Source: an uncultured Bacteroidales bacterium (GTDB lineage Bacteria; Bacteroidota; Bacteroidia; Bacteroidales; UBA932). Taken from it: DNA of 64,000 bases. The stretch's first letter is position 1; each line of letters opens with the position of its first letter. The notes beneath the pieces were generated by a model. It ran no database searches. It saw only the letters and a program-made list of their open reading frames with translations, and was not told where the DNA came from. Of this stretch, positions 1 through 10,125 are shown piece after piece. The DNA lies in contig CAMWUW010000002.1 of the NCBI GenBank assembly GCA_947177525.1, forward strand, positions 1-64,000. The letters are read 5' to 3'. Position numbers and translations under genes: made by a program.

Positions 1-193
1 CTTGATGCTTTGCTCTCAGCTTTTTGCATATTTGTCCTGACGGACATATATACGCCGGCGCTTCGGCAAAGCATTCAAGCAAGCTTGATGCTTTGCTCTC
101 AGCTTTTTGCATATTTGTCCTGACGGACATATATACGCTGGCGCTTCGGCAAAGCATTCAAGCAAGCTTGATGCTTTGCTCTCAGCTTTTTGC
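1..193. repeat. 83-bp tandem repeat, two full copies plus a 27-bp partial copy; may continue left of the window
   Basis: CTTGATGCTTTGCTCTCAGCTTTTTGCATATTTGTCCTGACGGACATATATACGC[C/T]GGCGCTTCGGCAAAGCATTCAAGCAAG at 1-83 and 84-166 (one difference), then its first 27 nt at 167-193. Confidence 0.95.
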
Positions 194-201
194 TATATTT
201 G
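194..201 (+). promoter_or_regulatory. Putative Bacteroidota -7 box (TATATTTG) for miaA
   Basis: Exact TAnnTTTG match directly after the partial repeat copy. Confidence 0.55.
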
Positions 202-208
202 CACTGCG

Positions 209-1189
209 ATGAGAAAAAAGACATTCATACCAATTCCACCTATGGCAGATCTTCCGCCTGCAGAAAAAATCGATGCGGAGAAACTGCTTGACGACTATCT
301 GTCAGGAAAAATCGACCTGATCTGCATCCTCGGCCCCACTGCATCAGGCAAGACAAAGTATGCCGTAAACCTTGCCAGGGAAATAAACCGCATCGCAGAA
401 TCGCGGAAGATGGCATCAAAAGCAGAAATCATCTCTGCAGACTCCCGCCAGGTCTACCGGGGCATGGACATAGGGACAGGAAAGGATCTTTCAGAATACG
501 GAGAAATCCCTTTCCATCTCATGGATATTGCAGACGCCGGATCCAAATACAACATTTTTGAATATCAGCGCGACTTCGAACGTGCGTATAAAGACATTGT
601 CTCAAGAAACGGGATTCCTGTATTATGCGGAGGGTCAGGCCTGTACATAGAAGCCGCAACCTGCGGATATTCCCTCCCGGAAGTTCCTCCGGACGAAAAT
701 CTGAGGGCAGAACTGGAAAAATACAGCACAGAGGAACTGGTCAGCCGCCTTGCCGCACTCAAGCCTCTTCACAACACCACGGACTACGACACAAGGAAAC
801 GGCTCATAAGAGCACTCGAAATCGCAATATACGAAGCAGAACACCCGGTGACACGCACAATGCACCTGCCGAAAAACACCTTTTACATAGGCACTCTCGT
901 ATCCCGTGACGAACGCAACGCAAGAATTGACAGAAGACTTGACGCAAGGCTGGAAGAAGGCATGACAGACGAAATAAAAGGGCTGCTTGACAGCGGAATC
1001 CCGGCGGAAGACCTTATCTACTATGGGCTGGAGTACAAATTCGTCACACTGTACATCACAGGCAAACTGACATACGGACAAATGCGCGAACAACTTGCCA
1101 CAGCCATACACCAGTTTGCAAAAAGACAGATGACATGGTTCAGAGGAATGGAAAGGAAAGGAATCCGTATCCACTGGACGGAAGTCTGA
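209..1189 (+). CDS. miaA: tRNA dimethylallyltransferase; start may be 209 or 242
   Basis: GPTASGKTKYAVNLAREIN P-loop, EIISADSRQVYRGMDIGTGK, GGSGLYIEA. The track start at 107 lies inside the repeat. Confidence 0.93.
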   Translation: MRKKTFIPIPPMADLPPAEKIDAEKLLDDYLSGKIDLICILGPTASGKTKYAVNLAREINRIAESRKMASKAEIISADSRQVYRGMDIGTGKDLSEYGEIPFHLMDIADAGSKYNIFEYQRDFERAYKDIVSRNGIPVLCGGSGLYIEAATCGYSLPEVPPDENLRAELEKYSTEELVSRLAALKPLHNTTDYDTRKRLIRALEIAIYEAEHPVTRTMHLPKNTFYIGTLVSRDERNARIDRRLDARLEEGMTDEIKGLLDSGIPAEDLIYYGLEYKFVTLYITGKLTYGQMREQLATAIHQFAKRQMTWFRGMERKGIRIHWTEV

Positions 1190-1201
1190 ACCCGGACCGC
1201 A

Positions 1202-2029
1202 TCATTTGCCTTCCGGGTAGAATTTCGATTTTACAGGCGCACCTGCAGGAGTGATGAAATGGTGATTCTCATCTTTCCAGGCATCCTCATCCCAATTCGG
1301 AGACTCGTATTCTCCTTCATGGTCAACAATAAACCCAAGGTAAGTTATTCCTATGCCCTGTGCCAGATACTGGGCCTCATAGAAAGTCTGGACCTCAAAC
1401 AATGCCTCAACGGCATCCCGTCCGCAAACGGACATCAGGCCGCTGTCAAAAAGACGGTCATGGTCATTGCCATATATATCAGTGGCACAAGCCAATATCT
1501 CCAGATTGTTGTGCCTTGCCATCGCCAATGTATATTCATGAAGATACCTGCTGTCAGTCTTCAGGTGCACGATTCCCCCGTTCTTCATGAAACTTCGGTA
1601 CCGGTTCATGAACAGAGGACTTGTAAGGCGTTTTTTTTCACGTCCTATCTGAGGGTCCGCAAAAGTAATCCACACTTCGGAAATCTCCCCAGGCGCAAAA
1701 AGAGAGCAGATGAACTCAATGCGTGTGCGGAGAAAAGCCACATTGCGTATACCGTTCCTCTCTGCATATCCGGCTCCTTTCCACAGGCGCGCCCCTTTTA
1801 TGTCCACACCGATATAATTGCATGAAGGATTGCGCATTGCCAAATCGACAGTGTACTCACCTTTTCCACATCCCAGCTCAAGCACAATCGGATTGTCATT
1901 CCCGAAAAAATCACGGTTCCAATTGCCTTTCAAAGGATGGTCGCAATTAAGTACCTGGTCAGTCGAAGGCTGCACCATACATCTGAAAGTCTCGTTTTCA
2001 CGGAATTTTCTCAACTTGTCCTTTCCCAT
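1202..2029 (-). CDS. trmB: tRNA (guanine-N7-)-methyltransferase
   Basis: VLELGCGKGEYTVDLA SAM motif, ADPQIGREKKRL, HLKTDS. Confidence 0.9.
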   Translation of the reverse strand: MGKDKLRKFRENETFRCMVQPSTDQVLNCDHPLKGNWNRDFFGNDNPIVLELGCGKGEYTVDLAMRNPSCNYIGVDIKGARLWKGAGYAERNGIRNVAFLRTRIEFICSLFAPGEISEVWITFADPQIGREKKRLTSPLFMNRYRSFMKNGGIVHLKTDSRYLHEYTLAMARHNNLEILACATDIYGNDHDRLFDSGLMSVCGRDAVEALFEVQTFYEAQYLAQGIGITYLGFIVDHEGEYESPNWDEDAWKDENHHFITPAGAPVKSKFYPEGK

Positions 2030-2034
2030 GGCGA

Positions 2035-3333
2035 CTACTCCTTATCTGTATTGCCGTCGGCATGATTCCTATGGCCATGATGCCCTTCACCCTGACGTCT
2101 GCGGTCTCCCTGGCGTCCTTTTCCGAAATTTTTCCTGGCTTCAGGCCTGCTCTTGTTTTCTCTTTCCTGGCCACCTGCCTGCGAGGGCTTTCTGCCATTG
2201 CCTGCCGGTTTCTTTTTCTTCTTGCGCTTCCTCGCCTCGTCAAAACGTGTGATGGAATCATCACCTACCGCCGTAACGAATTCAGGTGCCGCAGGTTCCT
2301 GCTCATGCTTGAGCGACTCCGGCTTGACACCGTTCCGGTTCATGCGTATTATATTCCATACCTCCTGTGCGGAAAGCGGGTAAAGATTTGCAAAAGACGA
2401 AGGGTCGTATGAGAAATACATGACTTCTCTAAGAATGTCAGTCTTCATAAGATACGCAAGTCCGTCCTCAAGCTCCAATGGATTGTGGACCTTCGGTATA
2501 CGTGACTGTGCATCCATATATACAGCGGTTTCATAATTCAGGCAGCATTTGAGTTTTCCGCACTGCCCGGCCAGCTTCTGCGGATTGAGCGACAAATCCT
2601 GACAGCGGGCTGCAGCAGTTGTTATGGACTGGAACCCGGAAATATAATTGGAACAGCACAGCTCACGTCCGCACACTCCGAGTCCTCCGATAAGTCCTGC
2701 CTCCTGGCGCGCACCGATCTGCTTCATCTCGATTCTTATCCTGAACTCCTCGGCAAAAACCTTGATCAACTGGCGGAAGTCAACACGCCCGTCCGAGATA
2801 TAATAGAATATGGCCTTTGTGCCGTCCCCCTGAAATTCAACATCACCAATCTTCATCTCCAGTTCAAGCTCGGCGGCAATCTGGCGTGCGCGTATCATTG
2901 TCTCGTGCTCACGGGCTATCGCCTCCTGCCATTTCTCGATGTCAAACAGCTTTGCCTTGCGGTATATCTTCTTGAATTCATAAGTTTCCGGATTGATGCG
3001 CTTGCACTTCATCTGACGCACCACAACAGGTCCTTCAAGTGTCACAATACCGAGGTCATGTCCGTTGGAAGCCTCAACAATAACCAGGTCACCGGTCTTG
3101 ATGCTCTGCCCTGAGACATTTTTGAAAACAGCTTTTCTCGTATTTTTGAAACGGACTTCAAAATAGTCCTTGTACTGCTCCTGGCTCACTCCCTGAAGCC
3201 AGTCATAAACCTCCAGCTTGCAGCAGCCCTGCCGGTAACCGCAGTCCAGTTCTCCGGTTTCAAGCCGCTCAACCGTACATCCGCGTGAGCAGTCGTATTT
3301 TTTAGATTCCTTATCGTTGTTCATAGTTGCCAA
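2035..3333 (-). CDS. PSP1/RicT-family protein
   Basis: YFEVRFKNTRKAVFKN..., GVCGRELCCSNY, GKLKCCLNYE Cys motifs typical of PSP1/RicT; basic C-terminal tail. Confidence 0.85.
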   Translation of the reverse strand: MATMNNDKESKKYDCSRGCTVERLETGELDCGYRQGCCKLEVYDWLQGVSQEQYKDYFEVRFKNTRKAVFKNVSGQSIKTGDLVIVEASNGHDLGIVTLEGPVVVRQMKCKRINPETYEFKKIYRKAKLFDIEKWQEAIAREHETMIRARQIAAELELEMKIGDVEFQGDGTKAIFYYISDGRVDFRQLIKVFAEEFRIRIEMKQIGARQEAGLIGGLGVCGRELCCSNYISGFQSITTAAARCQDLSLNPQKLAGQCGKLKCCLNYETAVYMDAQSRIPKVHNPLELEDGLAYLMKTDILREVMYFSYDPSSFANLYPLSAQEVWNIIRMNRNGVKPESLKHEQEPAAPEFVTAVGDDSITRFDEARKRKKKKKPAGNGRKPSQAGGQERENKSRPEARKNFGKGRQGDRRRQGEGHHGHRNHADGNTDKE

Positions 3334-3397
3334 TGGTCCTCGGACCGGGTTATATATTAGCGTCAGTGCGACGAAATCAAGCAGAATCCCTTAGGAT

Positions 3398-4528
3398 TCA
3401 CATTATATTAAGATACATTCTGTTCACCAAATCACAGAAAACTATCTTGGAGTTGACATTCCTGTCTATCATAGCGGCCGCTCCCTCAATATCTGAGGCT
3501 GCCTTTCTGAGAAAGCGTTCAGTACATTTACCGGCCAGATCAGAATAAAATTGCATTTCTTCCGGAGCGACACCTGCAATCTGCGGAAGTTCCCGCTTTA
3601 TCATAAACAGCTTTCTGATGCAGTCACCTGCAAATATACAAAAAGCTTTCTGTTTTTCACGCGATTCCAAAGAAGCAGCGGCCTCACCACATTCAAGTGC
3701 CCCAAGCAAATCCCGCGAAACAATCCGGCCCATCATATCCGAAAACATGTCCAGAAAAGAGTTGTGCTCCTCCCTCTCTCCAAGCATTTCCATTGCAGCC
3801 CCTACGCTTCCGCCGGATACGGCAGCTGCAGAAACAGCCTCAGACGGATCAATGCCGAACTTCTCCGTCAAAGTCCTTTCAACCTCTTCCCTTGAGCAAG
3901 GCAGCACCCTGACACTCTGGCATCTTGAGAATATAGTCTGAAGCACCTTTTCGGGTGCATGCGTTATAAACAGGAACAGTGTCTTTTCAGGCGGTTCCTC
4001 AACCAGCTTCAGAAGCATATTGGCAGTCTGCTGGTTCATTTTTTCAGGAAGGTAGAAAATCACTGCCTTATATCCTCCTGAAACCGAAGCCAGAGAAAGC
4101 TTTCCTATTATTGACTTTGCCTCAGCAACAGCGACAAGACCAGTCTTGCCCTCTATGCCTATCGCCTTCTGCAGAAGAGACTCAACAAAATACGGATTAG
4201 CCGTCACAAGTTCACGCCAATATTTCACATAAGACTCAGAAACCGGCTTGTCGTCAGAAGTCTTTGGCCCCTTGTTCACGGGATACACAAAATGCACATC
4301 AGGATGTATCAGCCTGGACATCTGACGGCACGACTGACATTCCCCACATGAGTCTCCTCCTGACGGATTCGCACAATTGAGGTACTGTACGTATGCCAAG
4401 GCAAGCGGAAGAGCACCGCATCCGTCATTCTCATAAAGCAGCATGGCATGGGCCACACGCCCGCTGTCTGCCATAGACACCAGAGCGTCAGCCACCTTTG
4501 AATTCCCGATGATGTCCCCGAACCTCAT
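3398..4528 (-). CDS. holB: DNA polymerase III subunit delta-prime-like
   Basis: MRFGDIIGNSKVADALVSM, CGECQSCRQ, LLKLVEEPPEKTLFLFITHAPEKVLQTIFSRCQ. Start shares a nucleotide with the upstream stop. Confidence 0.87.
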   Translation of the reverse strand: MRFGDIIGNSKVADALVSMADSGRVAHAMLLYENDGCGALPLALAYVQYLNCANPSGGDSCGECQSCRQMSRLIHPDVHFVYPVNKGPKTSDDKPVSESYVKYWRELVTANPYFVESLLQKAIGIEGKTGLVAVAEAKSIIGKLSLASVSGGYKAVIFYLPEKMNQQTANMLLKLVEEPPEKTLFLFITHAPEKVLQTIFSRCQSVRVLPCSREEVERTLTEKFGIDPSEAVSAAAVSGGSVGAAMEMLGEREEHNSFLDMFSDMMGRIVSRDLLGALECGEAAASLESREKQKAFCIFAGDCIRKLFMIKRELPQIAGVAPEEMQFYSDLAGKCTERFLRKAASDIEGAAAMIDRNVNSKIVFCDLVNRMYLNIM

Positions 4529-5511
4529 TACACTATTCTTTTTGCAGTAAAATGGGCCAGGTCCACAAGACACTCTTTCTCACGGGACTCAGGGAATATT
4601 TCCAGGGCAGCCACAGCCTCATCCACATAATGTCCAAGCCTTCCGGAAGCATACTCCAGTCCACCGTTTTCACGGACAAAAGCCATAATCTCATCCCTCA
4701 CGGACAAATCCGCCCCTATGCATCTCACCATTTCCCTCACCTCCCGGCTTTTCTCCGCAGAGACAGAAGCAAGGGCACCGAGCAAAGGCAATGTTATCTT
4801 CTTCTCCAGCACATCCACGCCCGTAGGTTTGCCGGCAGAATCTGTACCTGCATAATCAAACATATCGTCACGGATCTGGAAAGCAAGCCCGAGAGAAACC
4901 GCATATTTTCCGGCAGTCCTTTCCATTTCATCAGAAGCATTTACCGACACGGCACCTGAAACACAGGCAGCCTCAAAAAGCGAAGCCGTCTTTCCGTATA
5001 TTATCTTAAGATAGTCACTTTCGTCAGTATCTCCGCTCTGGGCTTTCTGCAGCTGAAGCATCTCTCCTTCTGCAAGATCTCCCAGGGTCTTTGAGAACAG
5101 GCGTATCATGCGGGTATCATCGCCATTGTCGCCAAAGATAAGCTCCATTGCCTTGACAAGCCAGTAATCCCCTACCAGCACAGATACCGAAGGCCCCATA
5201 AGAGACCTTATCGTCGGAAATCCCCTGCGCCTGTCACTGTCATCCGCGACATCGTCATGCAGAAGAGTGGCATTGTGCAGAAGTTCAGCCGCAGCGGCAT
5301 AACGTATGGAGGCATCGGTAATCCGACCTCCGGAACATGCACGTGCCATAAGAACAGAAAGCAATGGGCGAAGCTGCTTTCCGGAATGCGAAAGCACTGT
5401 CACATTGGTGTCGTTCAAAAGGCCGATATCACTCAACAATGCCGAATTGATGCATTCCTGCACCAATGTCCAGTCATTGCCGACGTATGACTTGATAGAA
5501 CCCAGATCCAT
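4528..5511 (-). CDS. Polyprenyl synthetase family protein
   Basis: LLHDDVADDSDRRRG (FARM-type motif), FQIRDDMFDYAG (SARM-type motif). Confidence 0.9.
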   Translation of the reverse strand: MDLGSIKSYVGNDWTLVQECINSALLSDIGLLNDTNVTVLSHSGKQLRPLLSVLMARACSGGRITDASIRYAAAAELLHNATLLHDDVADDSDRRRGFPTIRSLMGPSVSVLVGDYWLVKAMELIFGDNGDDTRMIRLFSKTLGDLAEGEMLQLQKAQSGDTDESDYLKIIYGKTASLFEAACVSGAVSVNASDEMERTAGKYAVSLGLAFQIRDDMFDYAGTDSAGKPTGVDVLEKKITLPLLGALASVSAEKSREVREMVRCIGADLSVRDEIMAFVRENGGLEYASGRLGHYVDEAVAALEIFPESREKECLVDLAHFTAKRIV

Positions 5512-5522
5512 TATAATGTCTT

Positions 5523-6170
5523 TTAAAACAGGAAGGCAACACTTAAGGTGACGCCTGAAAAATTCTTTCCTTTCATTACGGACTCTTTGGCCAGACTCCA
5601 GATTTCCGATGCACCGGGAGCATTGCCGTCTCCGTCAAACAGAGGTCCGAAATTCCAGTTATATCGCCCGATGACCTGTATTTTCCATATCTCCAGTCCG
5701 ACGCCAAGGCCAAGGCCGTACTCAAGGCGGCTGATTCCATCCCAGCGGTTCCGGAACGAGACATCACTGCCGGAAACAGAGAGGCCTGTCACCCTGTTGT
5801 TGAGTCCATAGCCGACATAAGGGGCAACATCAAGGAAAGGACGGAACAGAAGCAGGTCCGGTCCCCACTGGAAAGACACCGGCAGCTCAAGATATCCCAT
5901 CCTGTAGTCAAAGCTGCTCTGCCCCTCGACCACTCCCTCTATGGATGAGGCCTTCATCTGATAGAGAAGAGAGGGCTGTATTGCAAAGCCCAGCGGCAGA
6001 CGGAACTTATATGTCAGACCGGCATGATAACCGGTGGCGAGGCCGCTGCTGACCTCCTTCATTCCGGTAAATCCTGCGCCTCCGACAATTCCGAAGTCAC
6101 CGGCAAAAAGATTCTGCGCACCGGAAAACATCAGCACGCAGAAAGCCAATAAGGCAAACAAACGTTTCAT
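5523..6170 (-). CDS. PorT-like outer-membrane beta-barrel protein
   Basis: Signal peptide; alternating beta-strand pattern with aromatic girdle; terminal Phe. Confidence 0.75.
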   Translation of the reverse strand: MKRLFALLAFCVLMFSGAQNLFAGDFGIVGGAGFTGMKEVSSGLATGYHAGLTYKFRLPLGFAIQPSLLYQMKASSIEGVVEGQSSFDYRMGYLELPVSFQWGPDLLLFRPFLDVAPYVGYGLNNRVTGLSVSGSDVSFRNRWDGISRLEYGLGLGVGLEIWKIQVIGRYNWNFGPLFDGDGNAPGASEIWSLAKESVMKGKNFSGVTLSVAFLF

Positions 6171-6178
6171 CGGAAGAT

Positions 6179-6493
6179 TCAGATGAGCGAATCCAGCTTC
6201 GCCGCGATGTCCGCCTTGGAAGCTGCACCGACAAGCCTGTCAACCAATTCTCCGTTTTTGAAGAAAAGCAATGTAGGGATGCTCCTGATTCCGTACTGCA
6301 TAGGTACATCCTCATTCTCGTCCACATTGCACTTGCCTACGACTGCCTTGCCGTCATATTCTTCCGCCAATTCTTCCACAACAGGAGCAATTGCCCTGCA
6401 TGGTCCGCACCATGTGGCCCAGAAGTCCACAAGAACCGGCATTTCAGTATTCAAAATTTCGCTGAAGTTTCCGTCTGTAACAATTTTTGCCAT
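6179..6493 (-). CDS. trxA: Thioredoxin
   Basis: VDFWATWCGPCRAIAPVVEELA; YGIRSIPTLLFFKNGE. Confidence 0.95.
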   Translation of the reverse strand: MAKIVTDGNFSEILNTEMPVLVDFWATWCGPCRAIAPVVEELAEEYDGKAVVGKCNVDENEDVPMQYGIRSIPTLLFFKNGELVDRLVGAASKADIAAKLDSLI

Positions 6494-6627
6494 AACAAAA
6501 TTCTTTTAATGATGGTATTTTAAAAAACAATCCAACCGCAAATATAACGATTTACGGCTGGATTCACAATAATGATACCGCAATGCCGCCAAGAAGCATT
6601 ATAAATTCATTGCGGCATTTTACGTTT

Positions 6628-6921
6628 CTAATATGCCTTTTCCACGTTCCAGACAAAAGCCCTGAGTCCGAGAGCAGGAGTTTCCTCATCCTTCGCCCTT
6701 ACGGCGGCAAGGATACCGTCAACCTTTTCATCGGGAACGAATGTCAGTATGGCATTGTTCATCGTCGGCCAGGCGTGGTTGCCAAGATGCGGCTCTCCGG
6801 TCTCGCTTCCGCGTCCGGAAATGTCATGCCACATTGTCAGGCCACGGCATCCAAGCTCTTCAAGGACATCCGCAATCTCCATATTATAGGCCTGGTCGTA
6901 GGCTATAAATATTCCTTTCAT
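6628..6921 (-). CDS. PG0541-like, PII-like transporter-associated protein
   Basis: 97-aa protein directly downstream of an RND operon on the same strand; MKGIFIAYDQAYNMEIADVLEELGCRGLTMW. Confidence 0.65.
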   Translation of the reverse strand: MKGIFIAYDQAYNMEIADVLEELGCRGLTMWHDISGRGSETGEPHLGNHAWPTMNNAILTFVPDEKVDGILAAVRAKDEETPALGLRAFVWNVEKAY

Positions 6922-6962
6922 ATTTTATTTTCTTTCATTCGTTAATAGTCATGCAGGACAGG

Positions 6963-9900
6963 CTATGCCTTTGCAGCTTTCTTTGCAGCCTTTCTGCCGG
7001 CACGGTGTTCCTGCCATAATGCCGTGGACACATAGAGCGTAGGGATGATGACAAGGGTCACGAGAGTAGAAATCGAAAGTCCCCATGCCACAACCATACC
7101 GAGCGAACGCCACATCTCAGAACCTTCTCCCTTGCCCACAGCCATAGGTATCATACCGAGCACTGTGGTGAGAGTTGTCATGAGAATCGGACGCAGACGC
7201 GACTTGGAGGCCTCCACTGTCGCATCAACTACGCCTATGCCCCTTTCACGCAATAGGATTGTGTAGTCAATAAGCACAATACCGTTCTTCACAACGATAC
7301 CCATGAGGATAAGGATACCTATAAGTCCCATGACTCCGAGAGGAGTACCTGTCACGGCAAGGCCGAGGAACACTCCCACAAAGGCAAAAGGAATAGAGAA
7401 CATGATGACAAGCGGACTCAAGAACGACTCGAACTGCGAAGCCATGACAATGTAGACAAGGATTACAATCATGACGAGCAGCATTATCAGGTCGCCGAAA
7501 GTCTCCTGCTGGTCTTCATACGAACCGCCGATGCGAACCCTCAGCTCTGACGGTATTTCTATCTCTTCAAGAGTCTTTTCGGTCATTTCCACAACTTCAG
7601 AAAGAGCCTTTCCTGTAGCAACGACTCCGGAGACAGTAATCACGCGCTCACGGTTCTTCCTCTGTATAGAAGGCGGCATCTGTGACTCTACCACGGTACC
7701 GAGATCCTTGATTCTCACGGCATTGCCCATATTGTTGTAGACAAGGATATTCTCAATGTCGTCAATGCTTGTCCTGAACTCAGGAGCATAGCGCACGCGT
7801 ATATCGTACTCATCACCGTCCTCACGATAGAATGACTGTGTAGAACCGTTCATTGCTGCACTTAGATAAGAAGCCGCAGCAGTACTGTTGAGACCATTGA
7901 CTGCGAGCTTTGTCCTGTCGAAGTCCACCTGATATTCAGGGATATACTCATCACGGCTCAAAAGCACCTGGGAGCATCCTCCGTCTTCGAGCATTTTGCG
8001 CTGGACTTCCCTTGCAAGGCGGTCCGTAGTATCAAAGTCGTATCCGTATATCTCGACATCAACAGTAGAGGCACCTCCCATTCCGCCGCCGCCTTCTGTC
8101 ACCTTAATCTTCTTGAACTCAGGATATTCATTAAGTATACCGCGGATAACATCGGCAAGCTGGGAACATGACCTGTCACGTTTTTCCATACTGCCGATGT
8201 TGATGTTGTATGAAATCACGTGGGTACCATTGTTTCGCATGGCTGCCCAGGCATTCTCGGAATCCGCCTGTCCGAGTGAATATGAACAGTTCACAATCTC
8301 AGGGACAGATTCGTGGAACCTTCCGTAAAGTTCATGGGCAACAGACCTTGTTACATTTTGTCCGGTACCGGCCGGAAGCTCAAGTTCAACAGTGATTCGT
8401 CCTTCATCAGATTTCGGGAAGAATTCTGTCTTGATGAGAGGGTAAAGGAAGAAAATTGTAGCCGCAAAAGCTGCCAATGCAATGCTGGCAACAACTATTT
8501 TGTGATTTACACACCATCTTATCAGATGTGAGTATCCCCTCGAAATCCAGTTGAGGAATTTATTGAAGTTTCCGAAAATCAGATCATGCATTTTGCCGTG
8601 CTTTGGCTTGAAGCGCAAAAACTGCGAGCAGAGCATCGGAATGAGCGTAAGGGCACCTACAGTAGACACAATCATGATGATGCTGGTAATCCATCCGAGC
8701 TGCCTGAACATGATTCCGGCCATACCCTTGATCATGGTAAGAGGAAGGAAAACGGCAAGCATTGTAAGCGTAGATGCAATTACGGAGATACCGACTTCCT
8801 GTGTAGCATGCACGGCCGCCTCCTTAGGCTTGGCACCTTTTTCAAGATGTGTGGATATGTTCTCCAGCACCACAATGGCATCATCGACGACCATACCGAT
8901 TGCAATTGACAAGGCTGACATGGATATGACGTTCAGCGTATTGCCGGTACCCCACAGATACATGAGGGACGCAAGCAGTGAAATCGGAATTGCAAGCACG
9001 ATGATGAAAGTGGCCCTCCATCTTCCGAGGAAGAGATACACAACAAGCATCACGATGAGGAAGGTCACGACGATGGTCTCCTTCAGGGAGTTGATGGAGT
9101 TGATGATATTGTCGGAGCTGTCCACCACGGTTCTGATCTGGATATCTGACGGAAGATCCTTTTCAATCTTCTTCATTTCCTTCTTGACACCCTTGATGAC
9201 ATTTACGGCATTGGCTCCGGACTGTTTCTGGATGATGATCTGGGCTCCTTGGCGGCCGTTTATATAAGCCTCCTGGTAACGCTCCTCCACACCGTCGACA
9301 ACACGGGCGACATCACGCAGAAAGATAGTCCTTCCGTTGGAGTGCCCGACCACAATGTCAAGCATCTGGTCAGCATTCGTGAACTCCTTCTCAACACGAA
9401 GCGAATATGCATTCGACCCGATGTCAACTGTACCGCTCGGCACATTTCTGTTCTCTGCAGCGATAATTGAAGATATTCCGCTGACAGTAAGGCCGTATGC
9501 TTCAAGCTTATTCGGGTCGCAATACACCTGGATCTCACGCTGAGGCGCACCGGCAACAGAAACTGTACCTACACCTGAAACGCGTGCGAGCGGCGTTGCC
9601 ACTTTGTCATCCAATATTTTTTCAAGAGCCGGAAGGCTCTCATCCGCTGTGGCTGCCATAATCATGATAGGCATGTCATCAGCACTGAATTTGAAGATTA
9701 CAGGAAGAGATGCCCCGTCTGGAAGAGACGAGTTCACCATGTCCAGCTTGTCCCTGACATCATTGGTTGCCACATCAATATCGACGCCCTCCACAAATTC
9801 AAGAGATATGATGGAGATGTTTTCCTTTGATGTGGATGTAATGTTTTTAAGGTCACTGACACCGTTCAGTGAGTTCTCCAGGACTTTCGAGAGGTTTGTC

Positions 9901-10079
9901 TCGATATCCGCAGCACTGGCTCCCGGATACGATGACATCACCATGATGAAGTTCGCATCAAATTTAGGGAACCTGTCTATTGATATATTTATAAGCGAAA
10001 ACACTCCGAATATTGCCATGGCAATGAAGACCAGGGCCGTAGTCACCGGATTGTTGACCGCTTTTCTGTATATACTCAT
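6963..10079 (-). CDS. RND-family efflux transporter permease
   Basis: 1038 aa; two TM bundles; GMVVDDAIVVLENI and repeated RND core motifs. Confidence 0.95.
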   Translation of the reverse strand: MSIYRKAVNNPVTTALVFIAMAIFGVFSLINISIDRFPKFDANFIMVMSSYPGASAADIETNLSKVLENSLNGVSDLKNITSTSKENISIISLEFVEGVDIDVATNDVRDKLDMVNSSLPDGASLPVIFKFSADDMPIMIMAATADESLPALEKILDDKVATPLARVSGVGTVSVAGAPQREIQVYCDPNKLEAYGLTVSGISSIIAAENRNVPSGTVDIGSNAYSLRVEKEFTNADQMLDIVVGHSNGRTIFLRDVARVVDGVEERYQEAYINGRQGAQIIIQKQSGANAVNVIKGVKKEMKKIEKDLPSDIQIRTVVDSSDNIINSINSLKETIVVTFLIVMLVVYLFLGRWRATFIIVLAIPISLLASLMYLWGTGNTLNVISMSALSIAIGMVVDDAIVVLENISTHLEKGAKPKEAAVHATQEVGISVIASTLTMLAVFLPLTMIKGMAGIMFRQLGWITSIIMIVSTVGALTLIPMLCSQFLRFKPKHGKMHDLIFGNFNKFLNWISRGYSHLIRWCVNHKIVVASIALAAFAATIFFLYPLIKTEFFPKSDEGRITVELELPAGTGQNVTRSVAHELYGRFHESVPEIVNCSYSLGQADSENAWAAMRNNGTHVISYNINIGSMEKRDRSCSQLADVIRGILNEYPEFKKIKVTEGGGGMGGASTVDVEIYGYDFDTTDRLAREVQRKMLEDGGCSQVLLSRDEYIPEYQVDFDRTKLAVNGLNSTAAASYLSAAMNGSTQSFYREDGDEYDIRVRYAPEFRTSIDDIENILVYNNMGNAVRIKDLGTVVESQMPPSIQRKNRERVITVSGVVATGKALSEVVEMTEKTLEEIEIPSELRVRIGGSYEDQQETFGDLIMLLVMIVILVYIVMASQFESFLSPLVIMFSIPFAFVGVFLGLAVTGTPLGVMGLIGILILMGIVVKNGIVLIDYTILLRERGIGVVDATVEASKSRLRPILMTTLTTVLGMIPMAVGKGEGSEMWRSLGMVVAWGLSISTLVTLVIIPTLYVSTALWQEHRAGRKAAKKAAKA

Positions 10080-10125
10080 AATATCCTAATATTATTTTTA
10101 GACGCCGCATTACGCGGCTGTTTCT

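Noticed and set aside
24-212. 62-aa ORF in the left-edge repeat
   Set aside because: Repeat-derived; no protein-like features and overlaps another repeat frame.
635-1174. 179-aa antisense ORF in miaA
   Set aside because: Cys/Phe/Val-rich shadow of the miaA frame; no domain recognised.
6582-6625. AATGCCGC/GCGGCATT hairpin between the PII-like gene and trxA
   Set aside because: A terminator is expected here, but the T-run lies on the wrong side for minus-strand genes; too weak to call.
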